Assembly: GCF_042887685.1 (NCBI RefSeq)
Contig: NZ_JBHVOS010000020.1
Location: 25,178 to 89,177 of the forward strand
Direction: 5' to 3'
DNA length: 64,000 nucleotides
DNA from: Oerskovia sp042887685
Lineage (GTDB): Bacteria; Actinomycetota; Actinomycetes; Actinomycetales; Cellulomonadaceae
The position numbers were made by a program, and so were the translations under genes. Shown in pieces: positions 45,600 to 55,395 of this stretch (its first letter is position 1; every line of letters starts with the position of its first letter). Under the pieces are notes generated by a model. The model made no database searches. It saw only the letters and a list, made by a program, of their open reading frames with translations, and was not told where the DNA came from.

Positions 45600-46772
45600 T
45601 CAGGTGGTCGTGACGAGCAGCGGGACCTGCATCTCGGTGCGGGTCAGCGACCCGTGGACACCGACGAGCTGCAGGGAGGCTGCGGTCTGCGTGCGGGAGT
45701 CCACGACGGTCGCACGGCCACGCATCGCGACGACGACGTCCCCGATCGCGGGGAGCACGTGGTCCGCGACGGGGCCGAACCAGCCCGCGGCCACCGCGTC
45801 CTCGCGCAGCGCTACGATCGCGTCGTCGCCCAGGACCGACGACCAGCGCGCCGCGACCGAGGGTGCCTGGTCCGGGCGGGCGTAGACGTGCACCGCGCGG
45901 GGCTCGCCGCCCACGAGGTCGACACCACGCCCCAGCTCAGGGGTCTTCGCGACGTCCCAGCGCTTCGAGCGGTCGACGTCGACCATGCCGTGGTCGGCCG
46001 TCACGACCAGCAGGGTGCCGTGCGGCAGCGACCGGGCGAGGCGTCCGAGCTCGCGGTCGAGGTCCGACAGCGCGTCGCCCCACTGCCGCGAGCGCCAGCC
46101 GTGGTGATGACCGGCCTTGTCGACGTCGCCCCAGTAGAGGTAGACGATCCCGGGGGCCGTGAGCTCGAACGCCACGGTGTCGACGCGGTCCGCGATGGAC
46201 TCGGCCGCGAGGTAGCGTGCTCCGCGCAACGCGGCCACGGTCATGCCCGAGCCGGCGAAGCGGGCGGGACCGACCGAGGAGACCTCGACCCCGGCCTCGG
46301 CCAGGCGTTCGAGCACGGGCGGTTCCTGCTGCAGGTCGCGCGGGTCTGCGGCGCCGTCCCACGAGACCATGTTCGCGAGCCGACCCGAGGCGGTGTCGCG
46401 CTGGGTGTAGCCGAGCATGCCGGTGCGACCGGGGGACGTGCCCGTGCCGAACGTGCCGATGGCCGCGGCCGTCGTGCTGGGGAAGCTCGACGTGAGGACC
46501 CGGGAGGTGCCGAGCAGCGACCGCAGGAACGGCGCATGGCCGGCCCGCTCGGTGAGGTTCGCGTGGCCCAGGCCGTCGACGAGCACGACGCAGACGCGGT
46601 CGGCGGTCGGCAGGCCGAGGTCCGCACGGGCCTGCAGCGAGCTCGTGCCGGTCGCGGTCGTGAGGTCCAGACCCAGGGCGCCGGCCGCGCCGGGCAGGAC
46701 CGAGCTCAGGGCGAGCCCGTCGTACCGCGGGGCGAGCAGCCCGTCCGGGAGGACCTCGGGCAGGACCGTCAC
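45600..46772 (-). CDS. Alkaline phosphatase-superfamily phosphodiesterase (nucleotide pyrophosphatase-like)
   Basis: The 390-residue protein has the NPP/AP metal-site layout: VVLVDGLGHANL (Asp), SSFPSTTAAAIGTFGTG (Thr nucleophile), YLYWGDVDKAGHHHG and TADHGMVDV (Asp/His). No signal peptide is evident, so it is probably cytoplasmic. Its substrate is unknown; family members cut phosphodiesters or phosphonates. GTG 46772 overlaps the DUF5998 stop by 4 bp (GTGA), indicating coupling. The order DUF5998-phosphatase-tdk occurs in many actinobacteria. Confidence 0.85.
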   Translation of the reverse strand: MTVLPEVLPDGLLAPRYDGLALSSVLPGAAGALGLDLTTATGTSSLQARADLGLPTADRVCVVLVDGLGHANLTERAGHAPFLRSLLGTSRVLTSSFPSTTAAAIGTFGTGTSPGRTGMLGYTQRDTASGRLANMVSWDGAADPRDLQQEPPVLERLAEAGVEVSSVGPARFAGSGMTVAALRGARYLAAESIADRVDTVAFELTAPGIVYLYWGDVDKAGHHHGWRSRQWGDALSDLDRELGRLARSLPHGTLLVVTADHGMVDVDRSKRWDVAKTPELGRGVDLVGGEPRAVHVYARPDQAPSVAARWSSVLGDDAIVALREDAVAAGWFGPVADHVLPAIGDVVVAMRGRATVVDSRTQTAASLQLVGVHGSLTRTEMQVPLLVTTT

Positions 46773-47368
46773 CGGCTCACCCGGCCCACGCCGTGGGCCG
46801 TCGCCGCCGAGAGCGCCCTGGCGAACGCGAGGGCGTTGCGCACCGCGTCGCGCCCCTCCGCCTCGGCACTCACGCGCACCACGATGTCGTCGGGCGTGAT
46901 CTGCCCCGTCAGGCCGTGGTCCGCCTCGCACCCTGGGTCCGGGCACTGCGCGGGCTCCAGGTCCACGCGGGACACGGCGCCCCAGCCGATCGCGAGCGTG
47001 ACCTCGATGGGCGGCGTGCCGCTGCGGTGCTTCTCCGGGTCGACGACGACGTGCGACAACGACACCGAGCGCAGCTCGGAGATCGGTACCGACTCGGTCG
47101 TCGCCGCGGCGGACGCGGACGGGTTCTCGCTGTCCGCGGGGTGGTCGTCGACGTGCGCGGTGATCAGGCGGGTCGGCGTGAGCACCAGCACCGTCAGGTG
47201 GCGACGCACCTCGACGTCGAACGTCGTCTCGACGTAGACGAGGTGGGACACGAGGTCCTCCCCGGCGATGGCGACGTCGAGCACGTCCTGCACGAGCTCC
47301 GGGTAGTAGCCCGCGCGGCGCAGCTGGGAGGTCAGGTCGGTCCGGGAGGGGGATTCAGCAGATGGCAC
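46769..47368 (-). CDS. DUF5998 protein
   Basis: This 199-residue protein contains LRRAGYYPELVQDVLDVAIAGEDLVSHLVYVETTFDVEVRRHLTVLVLTPTRLI, then LRSVSLSHVVVDPEKH and QITPDDIVVRVSAEAEGRDAV, matching DUF5998. The pattern suggests a cytoplasmic PH-like fold. Function is unknown. GTG 47368 is preferred over GTG 47389 because GGGAG lies 9 nt upstream. It is translated together with the phosphodiesterase gene that overlaps its stop, and is 61 bp after the GNAT/acyl-CoA synthetase gene. Confidence 0.82.
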   Translation of the reverse strand: MPSAESPSRTDLTSQLRRAGYYPELVQDVLDVAIAGEDLVSHLVYVETTFDVEVRRHLTVLVLTPTRLITAHVDDHPADSENPSASAAATTESVPISELRSVSLSHVVVDPEKHRSGTPPIEVTLAIGWGAVSRVDLEPAQCPDPGCEADHGLTGQITPDDIVVRVSAEAEGRDAVRNALAFARALSAATAHGVGRVSR

Positions 47369-47429
47369 CCGCGCATTCTCCCACCGCACGGCGCGGCGGG
47401 GCCAGCCCGCCCGCGCGCCTGTGGACCGA

Positions 47430-50400
47430 TCAGCCCGGGAGCGCCCGCCGCAGGGTGTCCGCCCGCTGTGCGCCCGCCACCTGGACCCGTGCGCCGAGCA
47501 CGGCCGCGCCGTGCTCGGCGACCACGACCGGGTAGAGCTCGACGCTGCGCAGCTCGGGCAGCTCGTCGGCCATGAGCGACATGCGCGCGAGCAGGTCCTC
47601 GAGCGCCGCGGTGTCCGCCACGGGCGCCCCCATGTAGCCGAACAGGCGAGGTGCGGCCCGGATCGAGCGGACCATCGTGGCGACGTCGACGTCGGTGAGC
47701 GGGGGCACGCCGTAGCTCACGTCGCCCAGGAGGTCGACCGCGTCTCCCGCGAGGCCGAACGAGACGACCGGCCCGAAGAGCTGGTCCTCGGTCGAGCGCA
47801 CGACGCACGCCACGCCCGCGTCGGCCATGCGCTGGACCTCGAAGGGTGCGGGCCCCGTGGGCCCGTCGGCACCTGTGCCGTCCTCCCCCGGCGTGGCTCG
47901 TCCGGGGTCTCCCACGGGCAGCACGGCCGCGAGCGAGGCCCGCATCTGCTCGACGTCGTCGCGCAGCTCGTCCTCGTCGCCGATGTCGAGGCGCACGCCG
48001 CCCAGGTCCGCCCGGTGGCGGAGCGACTCCGCCGTGCTCTTGAGCGCCACGGGCCAGCCGATCTCGTGCGCCGCGGCCACGGCCTCGTCGGCCGTACGGA
48101 CACGGCGCGAGGGCCACAGCTCGATGCCGTACGCCGCGAGGAGCCGGGCCGTGGTCTCCGCGTCGAGGTCGACCACCGAGTCGCCCGCGAGGGCGCCCTC
48201 GACGATCGCCCGGGCGCGGTCGGGGTCGACGCCCGCCGGACGGTCGACCGTGCCGTGGTCGGCGTCGCGCCAGCGCGCGTACCCGACCACGGCACCGACC
48301 GCCGCGACGGCGTCCTCCGGGGTCGAGTAGGCGGGCACGTGCAGGGGCGGCCCGTCGGGGTCCGCGGGGTCCGGAGCGCTGAGCTCGGCGGCGAGGCCGT
48401 GGAGCCCGAGGACGCTCGCGACCGTGGTGCGCCCGCTCGCCGCGGCGGCACGGGCGACGGCCCGCGAGACGGTGCCGACGCGGGGGCGGACGGTGGGGAC
48501 GTGCACCGCGACGACGACGTCGCACGCGTCCGGGGCGTAGAGGGCGGCGACCGCGCTCTCGACCAGGTCGTCGTCGGCGTCCTCGGGCAGGAACGTCGAG
48601 CAGTCGGCGACCACGAGCCCGGCCGAGACCACGGCCTCCGCGACGAGCGCGGTCAGCGCGGCCGACGACGCGAGGATCCCGATGCGCCGACCGGACGGCA
48701 GCGGCTGGTTCGCGAGGAGCTGGGCGATGTCGACGAGGTGGTGGGTGTTCTCGGCGTGGATCACCCCTGACTGACGCAGCATCTCGTCGAGGGTGCGGCG
48801 CGGGGCGCGCGTCGAGCGGACGGCGTGACCGGGCGGCACGACCTGCCCCGAGCGCCCCGCCGTCACGACCACGACGGGCTTGACCGACGCCAGCCGTCGG
48901 GCGATGCGGGAGAACTTGCGAGGGTTCCCGATCGACTCGAGGTACAGGCACACGACCGACGTCTCGGGGTCGTCCTGCCAGAACTGCATGAGGTCGTTGC
49001 CCGAGACGTCCGCGCGGTGCCCGGCCGACACGAACGAGGAGATCCCGATCCCGCGGCGCAGGGCCGTCGCCAGGAGCGTCACGGCCGTGGGGGCGGACTG
49101 GCAGAAGATGCCGATGCTGCCCGCGACCGGCTCGACCTCGGCCAGGCTCGCGTTGAGCCGGTGCCCGGCGTGCGTCGTCAGGAGCCCGTACGTCGCGGGG
49201 CCGACCACACGCATCCCGGCGGTGTGCGCGGTGCGCAGGAGGTCGCGCTGGAGCGCGAGCCCGTCAGGACCGGTCTCCGCGAACCCTGCCGACAGCACGA
49301 CGACGGCGCGCACCCCGAGGCGTTCGAGCTCGGCCGTCGCGGCGATCGCCTCGTGCGGGGGAAGCGCCAGCAGCGCGAGGTCCACGGGTCCGGGGACGTC
49401 CGCGATGCGGGCCCGGAAGCGGACCGGGGGCGCGGCCGCCTCGTCGTCGAGCTCCTCGACCAGCTCCTCGACGAGCTCGGCGGCCGTCGCGGCGTCGTGC
49501 GGGTGCCCGTGCGCGTGCCCGTGCTCGCCGTCGTGACCGTGCGGACCGTGCCGGCCCTCCCCCTGGTCGACGAGGACCGGGCCTCCGTCGTCGGGGAGCC
49601 CCCCGCGCTCTCCCGCGGTCGGGACCGGGAGCACGGCGTCGTCGGGCGCGGCGGTGCCGACCACCTCGAACGTCCCGTCGCCCGGGTCCCGGAGCGCGCC
49701 CGCGAGCACCCGCTCGGCCAGGAGCCGCTCCACGGTGCCGGGCGCCGCCGTCGGGCCGGGGCCCACGAGCAGGACCCGGCGGGCCGTGAGCAGGCCGTGC
49801 ATGGACCGCGCCTCGGCGCGGTGCTCACGGTCCGCCATGACCTCGCGCGAGCGGTCCGTCGGGTCGAGGTCGACGCTCACCGCGACGATCCCGTCGTCGA
49901 CGTGCTGGCTCACGACGTAGCCGGCCTCCTGGAAGACCGCGAGCATCTTGCCGTTCTGCGGCAGCACCTCGGCGCTGAACCTGCGCACGCCTCGCTCCCG
50001 GGCCGCGGCCGCCAGGTGCTCCAGGAGCACCGACCCCAGGCCGCGCCCCTGCTCGGCGTCGGCGATGTTGAACGCGACCTCGGCCTCGTGGGGCGCGACC
50101 TTGTCGAAGCGCGCGACCCCGATGATGTCCTCGCGCAGGTCCTCCCCCACCCGCTTGACCGCGACCAGGGCCACGCGCTCGGAGTGGTCGACGACCGTGA
50201 AGCGCTCGAGGTCGCGGTCCGAGAGCCGCTCGATGTTCGCGAAGAAGCGCAGGTACGTGGAGCGCTCGCTCTGGCCCATGTGGAAGCGCTGGAGCGCCGC
50301 GGCGTCGGACGGCCGGATCGGACGCACGTGAGTCGTCGTGCCGTCGCGCAGCACGACGTCCGCCTCCCACTCGACCGGGTACTGGTCCGGCTGCGGCGCC

Positions 50401-50435
50401 GGGTCAGGGTCGGCCGGGACGTCGTGTCCGTTCAC
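47430..50435 (-). CDS. GNAT acetyltransferase fused to an acetate-CoA ligase-like (ADP-forming) protein
   Basis: The 1001-residue protein resembles the protein lysine acetyltransferase Pat. Its N-terminal GNAT domain (about 25-180) shows the acetyl-CoA loop QGRGLGSVLLEHL and FQEAGY. A CoA-binding/succinyl-CoA ligase module follows (about 380-690; FCQSAPTAVTLL, VSAGHRADVSGND), then an ATP-grasp half. An unusual histidine-rich stretch (residues 295-313, eight His) lies in the linker. In other bacteria Pat acetylates and inactivates acyl-CoA synthetases. Here the GNAT domain comes first, unlike Salmonella Pat. GTG 50435 lies 7 nt after TAGCCT, a leaderless pattern. Confidence 0.88.
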   Translation of the reverse strand: MNGHDVPADPDPAPQPDQYPVEWEADVVLRDGTTTHVRPIRPSDAAALQRFHMGQSERSTYLRFFANIERLSDRDLERFTVVDHSERVALVAVKRVGEDLREDIIGVARFDKVAPHEAEVAFNIADAEQGRGLGSVLLEHLAAAARERGVRRFSAEVLPQNGKMLAVFQEAGYVVSQHVDDGIVAVSVDLDPTDRSREVMADREHRAEARSMHGLLTARRVLLVGPGPTAAPGTVERLLAERVLAGALRDPGDGTFEVVGTAAPDDAVLPVPTAGERGGLPDDGGPVLVDQGEGRHGPHGHDGEHGHAHGHPHDAATAAELVEELVEELDDEAAAPPVRFRARIADVPGPVDLALLALPPHEAIAATAELERLGVRAVVVLSAGFAETGPDGLALQRDLLRTAHTAGMRVVGPATYGLLTTHAGHRLNASLAEVEPVAGSIGIFCQSAPTAVTLLATALRRGIGISSFVSAGHRADVSGNDLMQFWQDDPETSVVCLYLESIGNPRKFSRIARRLASVKPVVVVTAGRSGQVVPPGHAVRSTRAPRRTLDEMLRQSGVIHAENTHHLVDIAQLLANQPLPSGRRIGILASSAALTALVAEAVVSAGLVVADCSTFLPEDADDDLVESAVAALYAPDACDVVVAVHVPTVRPRVGTVSRAVARAAAASGRTTVASVLGLHGLAAELSAPDPADPDGPPLHVPAYSTPEDAVAAVGAVVGYARWRDADHGTVDRPAGVDPDRARAIVEGALAGDSVVDLDAETTARLLAAYGIELWPSRRVRTADEAVAAAHEIGWPVALKSTAESLRHRADLGGVRLDIGDEDELRDDVEQMRASLAAVLPVGDPGRATPGEDGTGADGPTGPAPFEVQRMADAGVACVVRSTEDQLFGPVVSFGLAGDAVDLLGDVSYGVPPLTDVDVATMVRSIRAAPRLFGYMGAPVADTAALEDLLARMSLMADELPELRSVELYPVVVAEHGAAVLGARVQVAGAQRADTLRRALPG

Positions 50436-50442
50436 CCGCCCT

Positions 50443-50448
50443 AGGCTA
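50443..50448 (-). promoter_or_regulatory. TAGCCT -10 box of the GNAT/acyl-CoA synthetase gene
   Basis: On the minus strand TAGCCT is followed by 7 nt and GTG 50435, with no Shine-Dalgarno sequence. Confidence 0.45.
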
Positions 50449-50629
50449 CTGGTCGGAGCGACGCTGGTCAGCGGCGCGCCCGGCGCGCGGGAGAATGAGG
50501 GCCCGGATGTCGGTGGGCCGCGCTACCGTTCGCCGACGAGCACACGTGCCCGGCCGTCCGGCCCGCCGACCGCACAGCCGACCGCACCCGAAGCACCCGA
50601 CCCATCGACCCGCAGGAGCCCGACGACCC

Positions 50630-53113
<2,484 letters not shown>

Positions 53114-53137
53114 GCCTGCCCACCGCCTCGGGGCGGA

Positions 53138-53180
53138 CGACCGTGGGGTCGACCGGTTCCTCCGGTCGACCCCACGGTCG
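53138..53180. terminator. Terminator after the topoisomerase gene
   Basis: A perfect 19-bp stem (53138-53156 with 53162-53180) has loop TTCCT. It lies 24 nt past the stop and probably serves the convergent YhhN gene as well. Confidence 0.8.
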
Positions 53181-53187
53181 TTCGTCG

Positions 53188-53253
53188 TCCTGCCGTGCGG
53201 CCCTGCGCGGTCGTACGCCGTCCTGCCGTGCGGCCCTGCGCGGTCGTACGCCG
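53188..53253. repeat. 33-bp tandem duplication
   Basis: Two identical 33-bp copies (53188-53220 and 53221-53253) begin TCCTGCCGTG and end GTCGTACGCCG, followed by the first few bases of a third copy. They lie between the terminator and the YhhN stop. Confidence 0.8.
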
Positions 53254-53302
53254 TCCTGTGGCGTCCCGTCAGGTCCTGTGCCGTCGTCGACCGACGACCC
53301 GC

Positions 53303-54094
53303 TCAGGCCGACGGCGTGCCCGACGCGCCGCCGTCGGCGTCCGGCGACCCGACCGCGAGGCCCGCGCCGGACGCGTCCCGCGCGTCCCGGCGCAGGATCC
53401 CGGCGACGAGCAGCGCCTGGCCCGCGAGGTACGTGAGCATGACCCAGAACCCGGAGGACAGCGGACCCGGGACCTCGAAGCCCGGGACGAACGCCCCGAG
53501 CGCGATGAGCGCGTCCGAGACGAGGAAGACCGCACCACCGACACCCGCGACCCGGTTCACACCGGTCGACAGCACCGCCATGACCGTCAGGCACACGCCG
53601 TAGACCATGACCGGGACCAGCAGGGCGCCCGCGTGCGGGGCGCACACCGCGACCAGGGCACCGAGCGCGATCCCGTAGGGCACGAGCAGGAGCGGACGGC
53701 GCAGCAGGCTCTGGCCGCGGCGCGGCCAGAACGCCGCCGCGTACGAGAGCTGGGCGAGCAGGAAGAACCCGACCATCGTCAGGAACGACGCGTCACCGCT
53801 CGACAGGTCGGGGGCGCTGTCGCCCAGCCACGAGAAGCCCAGCGCGACGAGCGTCCACCGCACGAGGCGCGACCGTCGGACGCCTGCCGTCGCCGCCCAC
53901 ACGACGAGCGCGAGCAGCGGCATGACGAACCACTGCGTGACCTCGGCGAGCCGCTCGGCGCCGGCCAGGTGCGCGGCGAGGTGCACCGCGGAGAGCAGGA
54001 GGAACGCCCCGGCGGCCGCGAGCGCCGCAGGGCGCCTCCGGAGGACGGTGGACGGGGCGGGCGCGGGCGAGACGCGCGAGGTGGAGGCAACCAC
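53303..54094 (-). CDS. YhhN/TMEM86-family (lysoplasmalogenase-like) membrane protein
   Basis: The 263-residue protein has about eight hydrophobic segments. LGFSWLGDSAPDLSSGDASFLTMVGFFLLAQLSYAAAFW and FLVSDALIALGAF carry the conserved aspartates of the YhhN family, whose animal member TMEM86B is lysoplasmalogenase. Bacterial function has not been shown to be the same. GTG 54094 is chosen because AAGGGAA lies just upstream. The last 20 residues are low-complexity (VGSPDADGGASGTPSA). Two hairpins separate it from the GNAT gene upstream on the same strand. Confidence 0.83.
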   Translation of the reverse strand: MVASTSRVSPAPAPSTVLRRRPAALAAAGAFLLLSAVHLAAHLAGAERLAEVTQWFVMPLLALVVWAATAGVRRSRLVRWTLVALGFSWLGDSAPDLSSGDASFLTMVGFFLLAQLSYAAAFWPRRGQSLLRRPLLLVPYGIALGALVAVCAPHAGALLVPVMVYGVCLTVMAVLSTGVNRVAGVGGAVFLVSDALIALGAFVPGFEVPGPLSSGFWVMLTYLAGQALLVAGILRRDARDASGAGLAVGSPDADGGASGTPSA

Positions 54095-54116
54095 GGTGTT
54101 CCCTTCGAGGCGAGCA

Positions 54117-54171
54117 GCACCCGCGTCGCGGGTGCCCAGCGGCGTGGCACCGTTGCCACGCTGCGCTGGGA
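54117..54171 (-). terminator. Two hairpins between the GNAT and YhhN genes
   Basis: GCACCCGCG-T-CGCGGGTGC (54117-54135) is a perfect palindrome, and CCCAGCG...CGTGGCA (54136-54150) pairs with TGCCACG...CGCTGGG (54155-54171). The second is only 14 nt after the GNAT stop and is the better terminator; the first may shape the leader of the YhhN gene. Confidence 0.45.
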
Positions 54172-54184
54172 ACACGGTAGAGCC

Positions 54185-55303
54185 TCAGAGCTCGATCGAG
54201 TACATCCGCGAACCGTCGGTCTTCTCGTAGCCGAGGCTCGCGTAGAGCCCGTGGGCGCCGGACGGGTTCTCGGTGTCGACGTCGAGCTCGGCGAAGTCCA
54301 CCCCGCCTTTCTTGTAGGCGGCCATGCCCGCGCTGAGCAGGGCGACCGCGATCTTTCGCCCGCGGTAGGCGCGGCGCACCCCCAGGGTCTCGGTGTACCC
54401 GCTCGAGTAGCCCTGGACGGGCCAGTCGTGCTCGTAGCGACCGGACAGGAGGTACCCGGCCACGACCGGAACGTCGCCCGCGCTCCCGGCGGGAGCGACG
54501 TCGTCGGGCAGGTGGCCCTCCGTGGGCGTGGCGTCCACGACCGCGGGCGAGTCGTCCACGACGAGGACGCTCCACTCAGGGGCGAACATGCTGCGCCCGT
54601 GCACCCAGGACTCGGGCGTCGCGGGCTCGCTGCCCCAGTGGTCGCGGAACGCGTCGTTGTGCGCGAGGCGCGTGGCCTCGTCGAGCTCGGGCGACCACGG
54701 CACGACGCGCAGCCCGTCGCCCAGCGAGACCTCGGGCACCGGACGGGACAGGTCGCGCCGAAGGTTGGAGTAGAAGCGGTTCGCGGTGAAGCCCGCGGCC
54801 TCGAACAGGCGGCGCTCGAGCTCGTCGTCGTCCTGGGCGTAGCCCGCGATGCGGGCGGGCAGCTCCTTGCCCGAGGCGGCGAGGAGCTGGCGGGCGCGCC
54901 CCGTCGACCAGGCGATGACCTGCCGTCCCACGCCGCGTCCGCGCCACTGCGGGTGCACGGCCCCCTGGACGAACGCCCGCACGACCGTCGTGTCGCCGGG
55001 GCGGGTCTCGACCGTCGCGTACGCGCGCGGCTCACCGTCGGCGTCGAGCCCGACGAGGGTGTCGCGGGTCAGGTCGCGCCACTCACCCTCGAAGATCTCC
55101 TCGGCCTCCTCGAGCGCGGTCCGGTACGGGTGCTCGTCGTGCTCCTCGACGGCCGCGATCAGGCGGAAGAGCGCCGGCGCGTCCTCGACCACCAGCGGGC
55201 GCCACGTGAGTCCCTCGACGTGCGGGACGGGCACGACGTCGGGCGCGGCGACGCGCTCGGCGATCGGGGCGAGGGTCTGACGGGCGGAGGGTGCAGGGCT
55301 CAT
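54185..55303 (-). CDS. Two-domain GNAT acetyltransferase (mycothiol synthase-like)
   Basis: The 372-residue protein contains two GNAT domains: the first with the acetyl-CoA loop VHPQWRGRGVGRQVIAW, the second with VRRAYRGRKIAVALLSAGM and a C-terminal LYASLGYEK. This tandem layout resembles MshD (mycothiol synthase), but the substrate residues cannot be judged, so it is kept as a general two-domain GNAT protein. ATG 55303 follows TAGCGT by exactly 7 nt. It is divergent from metH; starts are 92 bp apart. Confidence 0.82.
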   Translation of the reverse strand: MSPAPSARQTLAPIAERVAAPDVVPVPHVEGLTWRPLVVEDAPALFRLIAAVEEHDEHPYRTALEEAEEIFEGEWRDLTRDTLVGLDADGEPRAYATVETRPGDTTVVRAFVQGAVHPQWRGRGVGRQVIAWSTGRARQLLAASGKELPARIAGYAQDDDELERRLFEAAGFTANRFYSNLRRDLSRPVPEVSLGDGLRVVPWSPELDEATRLAHNDAFRDHWGSEPATPESWVHGRSMFAPEWSVLVVDDSPAVVDATPTEGHLPDDVAPAGSAGDVPVVAGYLLSGRYEHDWPVQGYSSGYTETLGVRRAYRGRKIAVALLSAGMAAYKKGGVDFAELDVDTENPSGAHGLYASLGYEKTDGSRMYSIEL

Positions 55304-55310
55304 GGGCACC

Positions 55311-55316
55311 ACGCTA
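55311..55316 (-). promoter_or_regulatory. TAGCGT -10 box of the two-domain GNAT gene
   Basis: On the minus strand TAGCGT is followed by exactly 7 nt and ATG 55303. This matches the boxes at 12166 and 36270. Confidence 0.5.
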
Positions 55317-55382
55317 GGGTCGCGCGCCGGACGAGGCACCCTGTTTTTCCGGACGCCCCGGCCGCACGCGCTCCCCCGGCGT

Positions 55383-55388
55383 TACAGT
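55383..55388 (+). promoter_or_regulatory. TACAGT -10 box of metH
   Basis: TACAGT is followed by exactly 7 nt and ATG 55396. No leader is left for a riboswitch, unlike the cobalamin or SAM leaders found before met genes in other bacteria. Confidence 0.5.
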
Positions 55389-55395
55389 TCCGCTC

